Below are positions 8,863 through 17,200 of a stretch of DNA of 25,596 bases, one piece after another. The number at the start of each line of letters is the position of its first letter. Position 1 is the stretch's first letter. Below the pieces are notes generated by a model, which saw only the letters and a list, made by a program, of their open reading frames with translations, searched no databases and was not told the DNA's origin. The stretch is from Alistipes sp. CAG:435. Lineage in GTDB: Bacteria > Bacteroidota > Bacteroidia > Bacteroidales > UBA932. Position numbers and translations under genes: made by a program. The stretch is from the NCBI GenBank assembly GCA_000433355.1, contig FR893146.1:1-25596 (forward strand). Direction: 5' to 3'.

Positions 8863-10572
8863 ATGAAAAAGATTATATCATCCATATTGCTGCTCGCTGG
8901 AGTGACAGTCGCTTCCTGTACGGTCGAACTGCCAAGGCCGGATGTCGTTCCTGACCCGGCATTCTCCTTGTCCGGCCTGCAGAAGACAGCCACGATAAGT
9001 TCGTACGAGACTACGGATGTGACCGTTACCGTAAAACGTACATATGGCGTATCAAAGGAGCTTATGCTGAATCTTTCCGTGGATGGGGCGGAAATTGATT
9101 CATACAACGAGATTTACTCCACAGGTTTCAGACAGATGGATTCCAAGTATTACACTATGCCTGAATCCGTTACATTCGCGCCTAACACCCAGAAGGCGGA
9201 ATTTGTCGTAACGATCAAGACCGCCGAGCTTGTGAGGGACAACGGAAAGGGGGCCGAGAATCTTCTTATTCCTGTAGTCCTCACGGGAGCCTCTATGGAG
9301 GTGGCCGATTTTGGTTCTATGGGATCGATACTCATAGGATTGACGACCTCTGAGCCTACAATCATTGTCGATGTGCCGGAGACTCCGGAAGTCTTGTCTT
9401 TCCTGTCCATAGATCCGCTTGACCAGACTGTGACAATTAAGGCCGGTACCAATTTCAATAACCTTGACACCAAGAGAGTGAGTATCAAGATTGCCGATGA
9501 CAAAGTGGCTGAATTCAATGCCGCCAACGGAACCTCGTATGAACCAATCCCTTCGTCATGCTACAAGGTCTCCGACGGCACATTCAATCCGGAACAGATG
9601 ACCTTTGAGGATGTCATCTCATTCAGCAGCAAAGGAATGGCAGAAGGCAAGGAATATCTTTGCCCTATTGTACTTGAACAGACAGGTGGCTATGTGGTGG
9701 AGCAATCCTCCCCGGTCTACGTGATCGCCAGTCTGACATCCCTTAGGGCATGGACTCCGGAGGCCGTGGGCAAGCAGGTTCTTCCGTCCTACCGGAAAGG
9801 AAGTGTCACGATCCAGATGAACGCCCCGCTGTCCAACGACCTTCAGGTTTCGTTTAAGTATGATCCGGAGGCTGTGAGCGCCTACAATGCCGCCAACGGC
9901 ACGTCTTACAAGACATTTGATGTCTCCAAGGTGTCGGTCGGCGAGGCGAGCATCAAGGCGGCGTCCAAAAAGGCTACAGTTGAATTCGCGGTAGATGCAT
10001 CCGCTATGCCGTATGACGGAGAGGACGCCTATATGGTGGCGCTGACGGTTGATCAGGACAAATTCCCTAAAGGAACATTGTTTGACGAAGGCAGGCAGAC
10101 TGTGTTCTTTGAGGTCGTGAAGACGATCACCGGAGACTATGTCAAGACTGTCGAAGGTGTCCAGTGGGAGTTCAACCTGACTGTCGGAGAGGATGCGACT
10201 TTTGTGGCGGCAAACAAAGGCGGTGGCGAGACGACCCATAAAGTTACCGCGTTCACCGAGAATGAGACCGGCTATAACTCTTTCTCCAACAGAATCGACT
10301 TCACTGCCGGTTCTGCTCATGAAGGAGTTCCGCAGAGATATTACATAATCTACGGCGGAAAATGGAAGGATGGTGTCATCCTGTTTGACCTCAGCGAGGA
10401 ACCGGACAAGGACGGATTCTACAGGATGGTCAATGTGAGTGACCGAAGGACGGACGATGACTGGATCTGGAACAAGTCCAGATTCAACCCGGCTGACGGA
10501 AGCTGGGACCTTCAGATGGCGGTCTTTGGTTATTGGAACACCCGTAAGCTTTTCTGTAGGCTGACCCGATAG
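8863..10572 (+). CDS. DUF1735-repeat surface lipoprotein, candidate glycan-binding protein
   Basis: The start is the ATG at 8863 (569 aa), which begins MKKIISS and gives a clean lipoprotein signal with VASC at 16-19; an upstream TTG at 8797 would bury it. Three related beta-sandwich units follow: about 38-160, 180-290 and 300-420. The second and third each carry the same block NAANGTSY (219-226 and 342-349), a hallmark of DUF1735 (BT_3987-like) domains. A separate C-terminal domain (about 425-569), rich in aromatic residues (DDDWIWNKSRF, AVFGYWNTRK), could hold the ligand site. Position directly after SusCD is typical of surface glycan-binding proteins, which present the polymer to the transporter. 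No catalytic motif is seen. The family call is good; the binding role is inferred from context. Confidence 0.8.
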   Translation: MKKIISSILLLAGVTVASCTVELPRPDVVPDPAFSLSGLQKTATISSYETTDVTVTVKRTYGVSKELMLNLSVDGAEIDSYNEIYSTGFRQMDSKYYTMPESVTFAPNTQKAEFVVTIKTAELVRDNGKGAENLLIPVVLTGASMEVADFGSMGSILIGLTTSEPTIIVDVPETPEVLSFLSIDPLDQTVTIKAGTNFNNLDTKRVSIKIADDKVAEFNAANGTSYEPIPSSCYKVSDGTFNPEQMTFEDVISFSSKGMAEGKEYLCPIVLEQTGGYVVEQSSPVYVIASLTSLRAWTPEAVGKQVLPSYRKGSVTIQMNAPLSNDLQVSFKYDPEAVSAYNAANGTSYKTFDVSKVSVGEASIKAASKKATVEFAVDASAMPYDGEDAYMVALTVDQDKFPKGTLFDEGRQTVFFEVVKTITGDYVKTVEGVQWEFNLTVGEDATFVAANKGGGETTHKVTAFTENETGYNSFSNRIDFTAGSAHEGVPQRYYIIYGGKWKDGVILFDLSEEPDKDGFYRMVNVSDRRTDDDWIWNKSRFNPADGSWDLQMAVFGYWNTRKLFCRLTR

Positions 10573-10585
10573 GGTTGGTCGATAT

Positions 10586-10613
10586 GGCGACGGGCGTTAC
10601 TTCGCCCGTTGCC
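10586..10613 (+). terminator. GC-rich hairpin between the DUF1735 gene and first peptidase gene
   Basis: Arms 10586-10596 and 10603-10613 pair over 11 bp with one G-T wobble and a 6-nt loop (TTACTT), followed by TTTATGATT. It starts 13 nt after the stop codon. The stem is strong but the T-run is short, so partial termination or 3'-end protection of the SusCD-DUF1735 message is more likely than a full stop. Confidence 0.5.
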
Positions 10614-10682
10614 TTTATGATTCAACAGGCGGTAAAAGATAAGTCGCCGCTGAGTTCGCGAAGATTGATAAGACTAAGAGAC

Positions 10683-12083
10683 ATGAGACTATATTCCCTG
10701 TTATCATCGTTATTGCTGGCCACTTTTGTGGCCGTTTCGTGTTCGGGTAAGGATGAACCTATGATTGATTTTCCGGATGACCCGAATCCCGATAATCCCG
10801 CTACTGGACAGTATCTTTCTGGCATCATATTTAATCAGAACTTCGAGGATGACATCAACTTGACAAAGAACAGTGATGTCCCCGAGGATGGAAAATGGTA
10901 CTATGTCGGAGGATGGCGCGAATCTGGCGCAAAAGTTTCTCAGATAGACGGCTACGGCTACAAGGACAGCCGTTGTCTTTGCATAGCGGCTCTTGACCAT
11001 ACGGTCGATGTGGCTGTGGTGCAGAGAATCAAGGTGGTTCCGGGGAAGAATTACAAGGTGTCCGTCAAGATCAAGACAAGCGGAGTCAGCGGAGCCAATC
11101 CGGAGTCAGGAGCCTGTATATCCCTGAATTCCGCCTGGTCCTTGAAGTCCAAACGAGTCTATGGCACAACGGATTGGACTACCGTGAGTTTGGAGTTGGA
11201 ACCCGAGACTGACTATCTGGAGATAGCGTTGAGGCTGGGCGCCAACTGTGACGACGCGCGTGGCGTAGCCTATTTCGACAATGTGTCAATCTCCTATAAC
11301 AATGATCTGTATGTTCAGGAGAGTGAGCATCTTGTCTTGATGTGTGACAAGAAATACATCGCTATCTCTGAATCAATGATAGGAGAGTGGCTTTCAAAGC
11401 TGGACAAGGTCTATGAGGCTTATGTGGAGCTTTTTTCCGGAAGAAAACCGTATGGTGGGAATAAGATAAGAATCCGTTCAGGTTCCATCAACGCTTGGGC
11501 ATATGCCGGCAATCCTATCCAATGGAACGAGAATTATATTACCGAGACGCTGATGTCCGTGAAGGAAGGGGATTGGTGCTTCGGGCTCATGCACGAGCTC
11601 GGCCATGATTTCGCTCCGGGACACTTCACGGAATTCAGCGCCACCTGCGCTTTTGACTTCAATGAGGAGGTAATGGCGAACTGGAGGATGTACTATGCCT
11701 TGGAAAAACTTGACGGAGTGGTCTTCAACAATGACAAGATCTATCACGGCAAGGAGGTTGTCGCCCTCTATAGATCGGACACGCCCAACTCCTATGACAA
11801 TATCATAAAGGCCGGCAGGTGCGAGGAGATGGGCAATGGCCTTACCTATTGTCTATGGCGTATCCGTGACGCCTACGGATGGCAAGTGTGGATAGACACG
11901 TGGGACGAGATCTACAGGACAAGGATTAACTCGGTTATGGAAAGCTCGATGAATCAATGGCAGAAATTCGATTACCTGCTTACGATACTCAGCAAGCACA
12001 CTCCTGACGGACAGGATGTACGGGAGACATTCCCTGACGGCGAACTTGATCTTATTAAGAAATATCTTTCAACACAGAAATAG
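10683..12083 (+). CDS. M60-like zinc metallopeptidase lipoprotein (copy 1)
   Basis: The start is the ATG at 10683 (466 aa); earlier in-frame codons lack a signal sequence. The lipoprotein signal ends at Cys20 (VAVSC) and is followed by SGKDEP, a Lys-Asp-Glu run resembling Bacteroidota surface-export signals. Residues about 45-205 form a jelly-roll, carbohydrate-binding-like module ending AYFDNVSIS. The catalytic half (about 215-460) has HELGH at 304-308 with Glu328/Glu329 20-21 residues later in NEEVMANWRMYYAL. This fits the gluzincin pattern HExxH-x(8-24)-E of M60/M60-like peptidases, several of which cut mucin-type O-glycopeptides. The upstream AYAGNPIQWN is also M60-like. The next gene is a paralogue. 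The zinc-peptidase call is good; M60-like is my best family guess and O-glycopeptidase activity is inferred. Confidence 0.72.
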   Translation: MRLYSLLSSLLLATFVAVSCSGKDEPMIDFPDDPNPDNPATGQYLSGIIFNQNFEDDINLTKNSDVPEDGKWYYVGGWRESGAKVSQIDGYGYKDSRCLCIAALDHTVDVAVVQRIKVVPGKNYKVSVKIKTSGVSGANPESGACISLNSAWSLKSKRVYGTTDWTTVSLELEPETDYLEIALRLGANCDDARGVAYFDNVSISYNNDLYVQESEHLVLMCDKKYIAISESMIGEWLSKLDKVYEAYVELFSGRKPYGGNKIRIRSGSINAWAYAGNPIQWNENYITETLMSVKEGDWCFGLMHELGHDFAPGHFTEFSATCAFDFNEEVMANWRMYYALEKLDGVVFNNDKIYHGKEVVALYRSDTPNSYDNIIKAGRCEEMGNGLTYCLWRIRDAYGWQVWIDTWDEIYRTRINSVMESSMNQWQKFDYLLTILSKHTPDGQDVRETFPDGELDLIKKYLSTQK

Positions 12084-12089
12084 TATCAG

Positions 12090-13421
12090 ATGAGAATCCC
12101 GTTATTAGCGGCGGCGATCATGCTGCCCATGGCAACCGCAGTACTGGCCTGCGGGGAGAAGAAGGCCTGTTCCTATGAAGAGAATTTCAGCACGGATGTT
12201 CTGGGGGACGGCAGCTGGACGTTAGTGCTTGACGGTGAGGTTCCCGAGGGAGCCGCTGCATTTTGGAGACAGGAGGAAGGAATGGATGGCGGAGGATGTG
12301 TCTTCATCTCTTCTCCGGAACGAGCACAGGTGAGTGTCTGTCATGATGTTGAAGGACTTGATCCAGAGAGAATCTATCGCGTGTCTGCATTCCTCAAGAC
12401 TTCTGGAGTGTCTGAAGGCCGTGGGGCGGTGTTGACAGTGGAGACTGAGAACACTGATCAGGAATGGAACGCTTCCGAATTCTGTTATGGCGACAGCGAC
12501 TGGAAGAAAGTCTATGTGGATTTTGTGCCGGCCGCCACAGGCAAGGCTCAGATCAGATGCCGTCTTGGAGACCACGAAGGCACGTACAATGGAGGTACGG
12601 CTCACGGCAAGGTTTGGTGGGACTGCATTAGTTTGAGAGAGATCCTGCCGGAGGAGCTTTGCATCCGTGAGGGCAAGCATATTCGTCTGGCGCTCGACAC
12701 CGACAAAGTCTGCGTGAGCGATTCCACTTTGGACAGTTGGCTGGCTAATCTTGACTCGGTCTACGAAAGTTACTCAAGGCTGGTCGGAGGCACTCCTTTC
12801 AACGGTTCCAGGATCACCATCCTGACCACACCGGGAGTTGAGGCGGGCTATTGGGCGTTGGCAGGTAATCCGATCCTGTGGAACAACCATGTCGGCATTG
12901 ACAAGTCATTGCTGTCCACCAGAGATAATGGCGACTGGAATTTCGGTGTGATGCATGAGATCGGTCATACTTTTTCCGGATACTGTCGTCCCGATGGCTC
13001 AAGAACCAATTCCACATGGAACTGGAACGACGAGATATTCGCTAATTTCAGGATGTCTTACGCTCTGGAGGACTGTGGCGGCAGGATGGGACAGCGCGGT
13101 GTTTTCTACACCGGAGCGGAGAATATGAACTACTACAAGATTGCCTACGATGAGACCATCGGAGCCGGTGTCGCGAAGAACAACGGTGATGCCTTGCACT
13201 ACACTTTCATGAGAATTGCGAGAAAGTACGGTTGGAAGGTCTATGAGGAGGCATTCAGGCTGCTGTATGCGCTTGAAGAGGGTGAAACAGCCATGCTGAA
13301 GACGGACTATGACAAATTCTGTTTTTTCCTGTCCTATGTCTCAAAGGCCGCCGGCGAGGATGTGTGCAAGACCTGCTACTCCCAGAAGGAACTTGAGTTG
13401 ATAGAAGAATCATTGAAGTAG
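12090..13421 (+). CDS. M60-like zinc metallopeptidase lipoprotein (copy 2)
   Basis: Tandem paralogue of the preceding gene, starting 6 bp after its stop (443 aa). Lipobox AVLAC with Cys21; the residues that follow (GEKKAC) lack the acidic run of copy 1, so it may face the periplasm. An N-terminal beta-sandwich (about 28-185) is followed by the catalytic region with HEIGH at 289-293 and Glu315 22 residues later in NDEIFANFRMSYALE. Blocks shared with copy 1 include AGNPIxWN, FGxMHExGHxF, xExxANxRMxYALE and the ARKYGW/IRDAYGW segment. All expected zinc ligands are present, so both copies look active. The role is probably cleavage of glycosylated peptide after or alongside copy 1. The family call has the same uncertainty as copy 1. 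Confidence 0.72.
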   Translation: MRIPLLAAAIMLPMATAVLACGEKKACSYEENFSTDVLGDGSWTLVLDGEVPEGAAAFWRQEEGMDGGGCVFISSPERAQVSVCHDVEGLDPERIYRVSAFLKTSGVSEGRGAVLTVETENTDQEWNASEFCYGDSDWKKVYVDFVPAATGKAQIRCRLGDHEGTYNGGTAHGKVWWDCISLREILPEELCIREGKHIRLALDTDKVCVSDSTLDSWLANLDSVYESYSRLVGGTPFNGSRITILTTPGVEAGYWALAGNPILWNNHVGIDKSLLSTRDNGDWNFGVMHEIGHTFSGYCRPDGSRTNSTWNWNDEIFANFRMSYALEDCGGRMGQRGVFYTGAENMNYYKIAYDETIGAGVAKNNGDALHYTFMRIARKYGWKVYEEAFRLLYALEEGETAMLKTDYDKFCFFLSYVSKAAGEDVCKTCYSQKELELIEESLK

Positions 13422-13423
13422 AA

Positions 13424-15418
13424 ATGTTTACAAAATATATTAAGGCAAGTCTCGCTGTCCTTTCATTCCTTGTCGCCGTGTCTTGCGGGGTCAATGAATA
13501 TTCTCTGGAATCCCCCGACGGAAGGACCTGCGTCAAGGTTCTCTCAGGAGAGAGGCTGGAATATTCAATCACACATGATGGCTCCGTACTCATCTCTCCG
13601 TCCGCGATGGAGATGGAGTTTGTCACCGAAGGAAAGGTTCTCGGGAGGGACTCCGGAAAGATGAGGGTGCGTCGTCGCAGCGTCGAGGAGAGCGTGGAGG
13701 CCATGTTCTACAGACAAGCCGAGGTTTCGGGGAAGTGCAACGAGGCTGTTCTGTCATTTGGCGGCTGGTCATTGGAGATCCGAGCCTACGACAGCGGTGT
13801 GGCGTGGAGATTTGTCACTGATGGCTGTTTCGCCTCGGATTCCGTGGTCGTGCGCGGAGAGACCGAAGAGTTCAACCTGCCGTCGGACAGGATGGTATGG
13901 CTGAGTTACTCAGTGGGGAAAGATCCCTATGCGAACGCTTTCCAGAATGCCTATACTCATCAGAGAGTCAGCGAATTCGGAACCGAGTCTTCTTTGGCTT
14001 TCCTTCCGGTGGCCATCGAGTGTGACAACGGGGTGAAGGCTGTGGTCTGCGAGTCTGATCTGAAATCCTATCCCGGGATGTTCCTAAAGGGAACGGAAGG
14101 CGGATTCAAGAGCGAGTTCGCCTGTCTGCCGGACAGTTGCTACATCCATCCCGCGCGTTGCCAGAAGAAGATTGCCGCAAGGATGGATGTGATCGCGAAG
14201 ACCTCCGCGCGAAGGACTTACCCGTGGCGGATTGTGGCGATTTCTGATGAAGACAAGGAACTGCCGGTCAATGACCTTGTCTATCTGTTGGCGGAGCCAC
14301 GCGAAGGTGACCCGTCGGAGTGGGATTGGGTGAAGCCGGGTCTGTGTGCCTGGGAATGGTGGAACGACTGGGGGCTGACGGGAGTTGACTTCAAGCCGGG
14401 TGTCAACACCGAGACCTATTTCGCTTACATCGATTTCGCCGCCCGCCTCGGACTTCCCTACATTGTGATGGACGAAGGATGGTCGGCCAGGGATGACATC
14501 ATGTCGCTGCGTGAAGGCATAGACCTTGATTTGGTCAGGGTGGTTGAATATGCCGCCTCGCGTGGAGTCGGAGTTTTTATCTGGGCGGTTGCTAATGTCT
14601 TGGATGATAAACTGGAAGAGGCTGCGGCATACTATTCTGGAATCGGGGTGAAAGGATTCAAGGTCGATTTCTTTGACAGGGATGACCAAGAATGCGTTGA
14701 CATGGTCTACCGCATCGTGGAAGCGCTGGCAAGGCACAAGCTGATGGTGGATCTTCATGGAATATACAAACCTACGGGTTTGAACAGGACGTACCCTAAC
14801 GCTGTGAATTTTGAAGGTGTTTACGGATTGGAGGAGGTGAAATGGGCCTCTCCGAAGTCTGTAGAGTACGATGTCACATTCCCGTTCATCCGTCAGATCC
14901 AAGGTCCGTCAGACTACACGCAGGGCTCTTACCGGAACGCCACGGAGGAGTCATTCCGTATAGATTGGCACAATCCTATGAGCAAGGGAACCAGAGCCCG
15001 TCAGGTGGCGGCCTATGTCGTGTTCGACTCGCCTTTGGCGATGATGTGTGACTCCCCGTCACTTTATCTGTCGGATCTGCCATGCTCGGAATTCATCGCC
15101 TCATTGCCGACGGTGTTTGATCATACGGAAATCCTCGCCGGGGAGCTCGGCTCCTTCATCGTGACCGCAAGGGAGAAGGATGGTGCCTGGTACATCGGTG
15201 CCTTGACCGACTGGAATTCGCGCGAGATTGAAATCAGTCTGGATTTTCTTGATGCAGGGCGTGAATATTCATTGCGTTCCATTGAGGATTCCCCAGATTC
15301 TGATCTCAGTCCGGAAAAGTATGTCATCTCTGAAAACACCGTGGCCAGTGGAGACACACTTGCCGTTCCGCTTGCTCCGGGAGGTGGTGCCTGTTATGTT
15401 ATGGCTCCTATTCGATGA
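13424..15418 (+). CDS. GH97 glycoside hydrolase, predicted retaining alpha-galactosidase type
   Basis: Lipoprotein enzyme of 664 aa that starts 2 bp after the upstream stop. Signal ends at Cys21 (VAVSC). An N-terminal beta-super-sandwich (about 25-290), a (beta/alpha)8 barrel (about 300-560) with GLCAWEWWNDWG at 306-317 and LPYIVMDEGW at 344-353, and a C-terminal beta-sheet domain match GH97. Two mechanisms exist in this family: inverting alpha-glucosidases such as SusB lack the nucleophile Asp, while retaining alpha-galactosidases such as BT1871 have it. Here GFKVDFFDRDDQ supplies that aspartate at Asp415, and FEGVYGLE (463-470) supplies the acid/base candidate (Glu470, or Glu464). I therefore predict the retaining, alpha-galactosidase-like type, which fits the GH110 gene in the same locus. 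GH97 membership is firm; specificity is inferred. Confidence 0.9.
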   Translation: MFTKYIKASLAVLSFLVAVSCGVNEYSLESPDGRTCVKVLSGERLEYSITHDGSVLISPSAMEMEFVTEGKVLGRDSGKMRVRRRSVEESVEAMFYRQAEVSGKCNEAVLSFGGWSLEIRAYDSGVAWRFVTDGCFASDSVVVRGETEEFNLPSDRMVWLSYSVGKDPYANAFQNAYTHQRVSEFGTESSLAFLPVAIECDNGVKAVVCESDLKSYPGMFLKGTEGGFKSEFACLPDSCYIHPARCQKKIAARMDVIAKTSARRTYPWRIVAISDEDKELPVNDLVYLLAEPREGDPSEWDWVKPGLCAWEWWNDWGLTGVDFKPGVNTETYFAYIDFAARLGLPYIVMDEGWSARDDIMSLREGIDLDLVRVVEYAASRGVGVFIWAVANVLDDKLEEAAAYYSGIGVKGFKVDFFDRDDQECVDMVYRIVEALARHKLMVDLHGIYKPTGLNRTYPNAVNFEGVYGLEEVKWASPKSVEYDVTFPFIRQIQGPSDYTQGSYRNATEESFRIDWHNPMSKGTRARQVAAYVVFDSPLAMMCDSPSLYLSDLPCSEFIASLPTVFDHTEILAGELGSFIVTAREKDGAWYIGALTDWNSREIEISLDFLDAGREYSLRSIEDSPDSDLSPEKYVISENTVASGDTLAVPLAPGGGACYVMAPIR

Positions 15419-15425
15419 TTTTTGT

Positions 15426-15433
15426 TATTTTTG
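15426..15433 (+). promoter_or_regulatory. possible -7 box within the gap after the GH97 gene
   Basis: TATTTTTG matches TAnnTTTG and lies 8 bp after the GH97 stop codon. It would start a transcript just before the small leader ORF at 15449. No -33 element is visible and the DNA is T-rich, so confidence is low. Confidence 0.25.
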
Positions 15434-15448
15434 GTAAGCGTTAGGAAC

Positions 15449-15496
15449 ATGAAAAAAATAAGTTGCTTCAGATTAAGAGAAGATTTTCGAGGATAG
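15449..15496 (+). CDS. possible 15-residue leader peptide
   Basis: ATG at 15449 preceded by an AGGA stretch opens a reading frame MKKISCFRLREDFRG ending in TAG at 15494-15496. The stop codon overlaps the left base of the 12-bp stem described at 15494-15554, an arrangement seen in leader-peptide attenuators. There is no homology I recognise, and a frame this short arises easily by chance. It is reported because it lies inside an otherwise gene-free 275-bp gap (15419-15693). Confidence 0.2.
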   Translation: MKKISCFRLREDFRG

Positions 15497-15554
15497 ATCT
15501 TTTTTTGAAGAAGGAGTGTGCCGGTGGCACATGACTGATGAGAAAAGAGATCTA
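15494..15554 (+). promoter_or_regulatory. long nested stem-loop before the esterase gene
   Basis: 15494-15505 pairs with 15543-15554 over 12 bp with one G-T wobble (TAGATCT against AGATCTA, then T-run against A-run). Inside it TGTGCC (15517-15522) pairs with GGCACA (15526-15531) around a GGT loop. The two nested stems make a 61-nt structured element in the mRNA leader. No T-run follows on the plus strand, so simple termination is unlikely. It could be an attenuator, a stability element or a small RNA. Confidence 0.4.
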
Positions 15555-15614
15555 GACCGAAAAGATTCCTTAAGATGATGCAGGTTATTTTTTGAATGTT
15601 ACTTTATAAATAAG

Positions 15615-15645
15615 TTGAACTAAATTTGTGTCAGATTTAGTTCAA
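15615..15645. promoter_or_regulatory. 11-bp perfect inverted repeat overlapping a -7 box
   Basis: TTGAACTAAAT (15615-15625) and ATTTAGTTCAA (15635-15645) are perfect inverted repeats with a 9-bp spacer. The left arm overlaps TAAATTTG (15621-15628), a full match to TAnnTTTG located 66 bp before the esterase ATG. This could be an operator placed over a promoter. As RNA, the AT-rich stem followed by GTTATTTTT could instead act as a terminator for the upstream operon. Confidence 0.45.
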
Positions 15646-15693
15646 GTTATTTTTCAATGATCACTTGATGTCTGCATTAAAATTTTGAATGAT

Positions 15694-17193
15694 ATGAAAA
15701 GGTTTCTTATTGTGATGGCGGCGGTGTTGCTGACTGCTTTGTCCGTGTCTGCGAAAGTCTCTCTTCCATCGCTCGTCGGTGACAACATGGTTCTTCAGCG
15801 CAACACTTCCGTGAATGTCTGGGGAAAGGCCAAGGCCGGGGCAAAGGTCACTGTGTCTGTGTCATGGAGCAAGGAAAGGTATCGTACCAAAGCTGATCCG
15901 GACGGGAATTGGCGTGTCAGGGTAGCGACCGCTGACGCCGGCGGCCCTCACACCATGACCATCTCCGACGGCGAGCCGGTCACCGTCCGGGGGGTCATGC
16001 TCGGTGAGGTTTGGCTTTGCTGTGGGCAGTCCAACATGGAGATGCCGCTCTGCGGTTTCATGATGCAGCCGGTCGAAAATTATCCCGAGTACCTGATGGA
16101 TGTCCCTACCGAGGCCTCCTTGATCAGGTTTTTCCAGGTTCCCCGGGTTCCGGCTGACGAACCGGCGGACACCTGCGGAGGAGAATGGCTTTTGCCTACC
16201 ATGAGGAACGCGAGTCAGTTCAGCGCCTGCGGTTATTTCTTCGGCAGGGCGTTGTCCAAGGCTCTCGTAGGTGTGCCGGTGGGCCTGATCTCCTCGAACT
16301 GGGGAGGCACACGCATCGAATGCTGGATGAGCGATGAGGCAATCCTCTCCACCGAGGGAATCAACCATGAGTTCGCCCTCTCCGGAGAAGGGGTCACCAG
16401 TGAGCCCCACAGGCTGTTCAACTCGATGATCTGGCCTCTGCGCCATTACACGGCCAAGGGATGGATCTGGTACCAAGGGGAGTCGAACAGGATCAACTGG
16501 TTTGACTATAGGAATCTTATGGTTTCCATGGTTGACTTGTGGAGGAATATCTGGGAGGATGAGGGAATGCCGTTCTATTTCGTTCAGCTTGCCCCTTACC
16601 CCTACAACGGCGAGGGACTGCGCTCTCTGCCTCTGGTCGTGGAGGCACAGTACCAGGCAATGGCTCAAATCCCTCATAGCGGCATTGCCGCAACGACAGA
16701 CATCGGCAGCCGTACTTGCATACATCCTCGGAAGAAGATGGAGGTGGGCACCAGGCTTGCATGGCTCGCGCTCCGTAACGACTATGGTGTCGATGGAGTG
16801 CCGCTTCCTGCTCCGACCTACAAGTCGATGGAGAAGGAGTACAACGATTACCACAAGTGCAACCAGCTTGTCCTGAGTTTCAACAATCTTTCCGGACAGA
16901 ATGAGTTCAATGAGTCCGACAGCATTCTCGGTTTCGCCTCGGACGGCTACTACACTCCGGGAGGCTTTGAGATCGCCGGGGCGGACAAGGTCTGGCATAA
17001 GGCCAAAGTCAACTTCCGCTGGTGGCAGAATAAGATTGAAGTCTGGTCGGAAGATGTCCCCGAGCCTGTAGCCGCTCGCTATGCTTTCAGAAACTATCCC
17101 GAGGACGCAAACGTGATGACAACCTCCGGTCAGCCTTTCGCTCCGTTCAGAACGGATGACTGGGAAGTCAAAGATGTGGGAATAATAAAATAA
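15694..17193 (+). CDS. sialate O-acetylesterase-family SGNH carbohydrate esterase
   Basis: Secreted esterase (499 aa) predicted to remove acetyl groups from sugars. The ATG at 15694 gives a type I signal peptide (cleavage after SVSA, residue 20); a TTG three codons earlier is less likely. An N-terminal Ig-like beta-sandwich (about 22-102) precedes the SGNH-type domain with LGEVWLCCGQSNMEMP (103-118, nucleophile Ser113), LISSNWGGTRIECW (198-211), WIWYQGESN (257-265), and TDIGSRTCIHP carrying the Asp336/His344 pair. All catalytic blocks of the sialate 9-O-acetylesterase family (SASA, PF03629) are intact. Some relatives, classed CE20, act on xylan acetyl groups, so the acceptor sugar is not certain; the host-glycan context favours acetylated sialic acid or galactose. 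It leads a tightly spaced three-gene block (7-bp gap to the next gene). Confidence 0.88.
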   Translation: MKRFLIVMAAVLLTALSVSAKVSLPSLVGDNMVLQRNTSVNVWGKAKAGAKVTVSVSWSKERYRTKADPDGNWRVRVATADAGGPHTMTISDGEPVTVRGVMLGEVWLCCGQSNMEMPLCGFMMQPVENYPEYLMDVPTEASLIRFFQVPRVPADEPADTCGGEWLLPTMRNASQFSACGYFFGRALSKALVGVPVGLISSNWGGTRIECWMSDEAILSTEGINHEFALSGEGVTSEPHRLFNSMIWPLRHYTAKGWIWYQGESNRINWFDYRNLMVSMVDLWRNIWEDEGMPFYFVQLAPYPYNGEGLRSLPLVVEAQYQAMAQIPHSGIAATTDIGSRTCIHPRKKMEVGTRLAWLALRNDYGVDGVPLPAPTYKSMEKEYNDYHKCNQLVLSFNNLSGQNEFNESDSILGFASDGYYTPGGFEIAGADKVWHKAKVNFRWWQNKIEVWSEDVPEPVAARYAFRNYPEDANVMTTSGQPFAPFRTDDWEVKDVGIIK

Positions 17194-17200
17194 AAACGTG

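Noticed and set aside
14084..14902. 272-codon minus-strand open frame opposite the GH97 gene
   Set aside because: Mirror of the conserved barrel region; no support as a gene.
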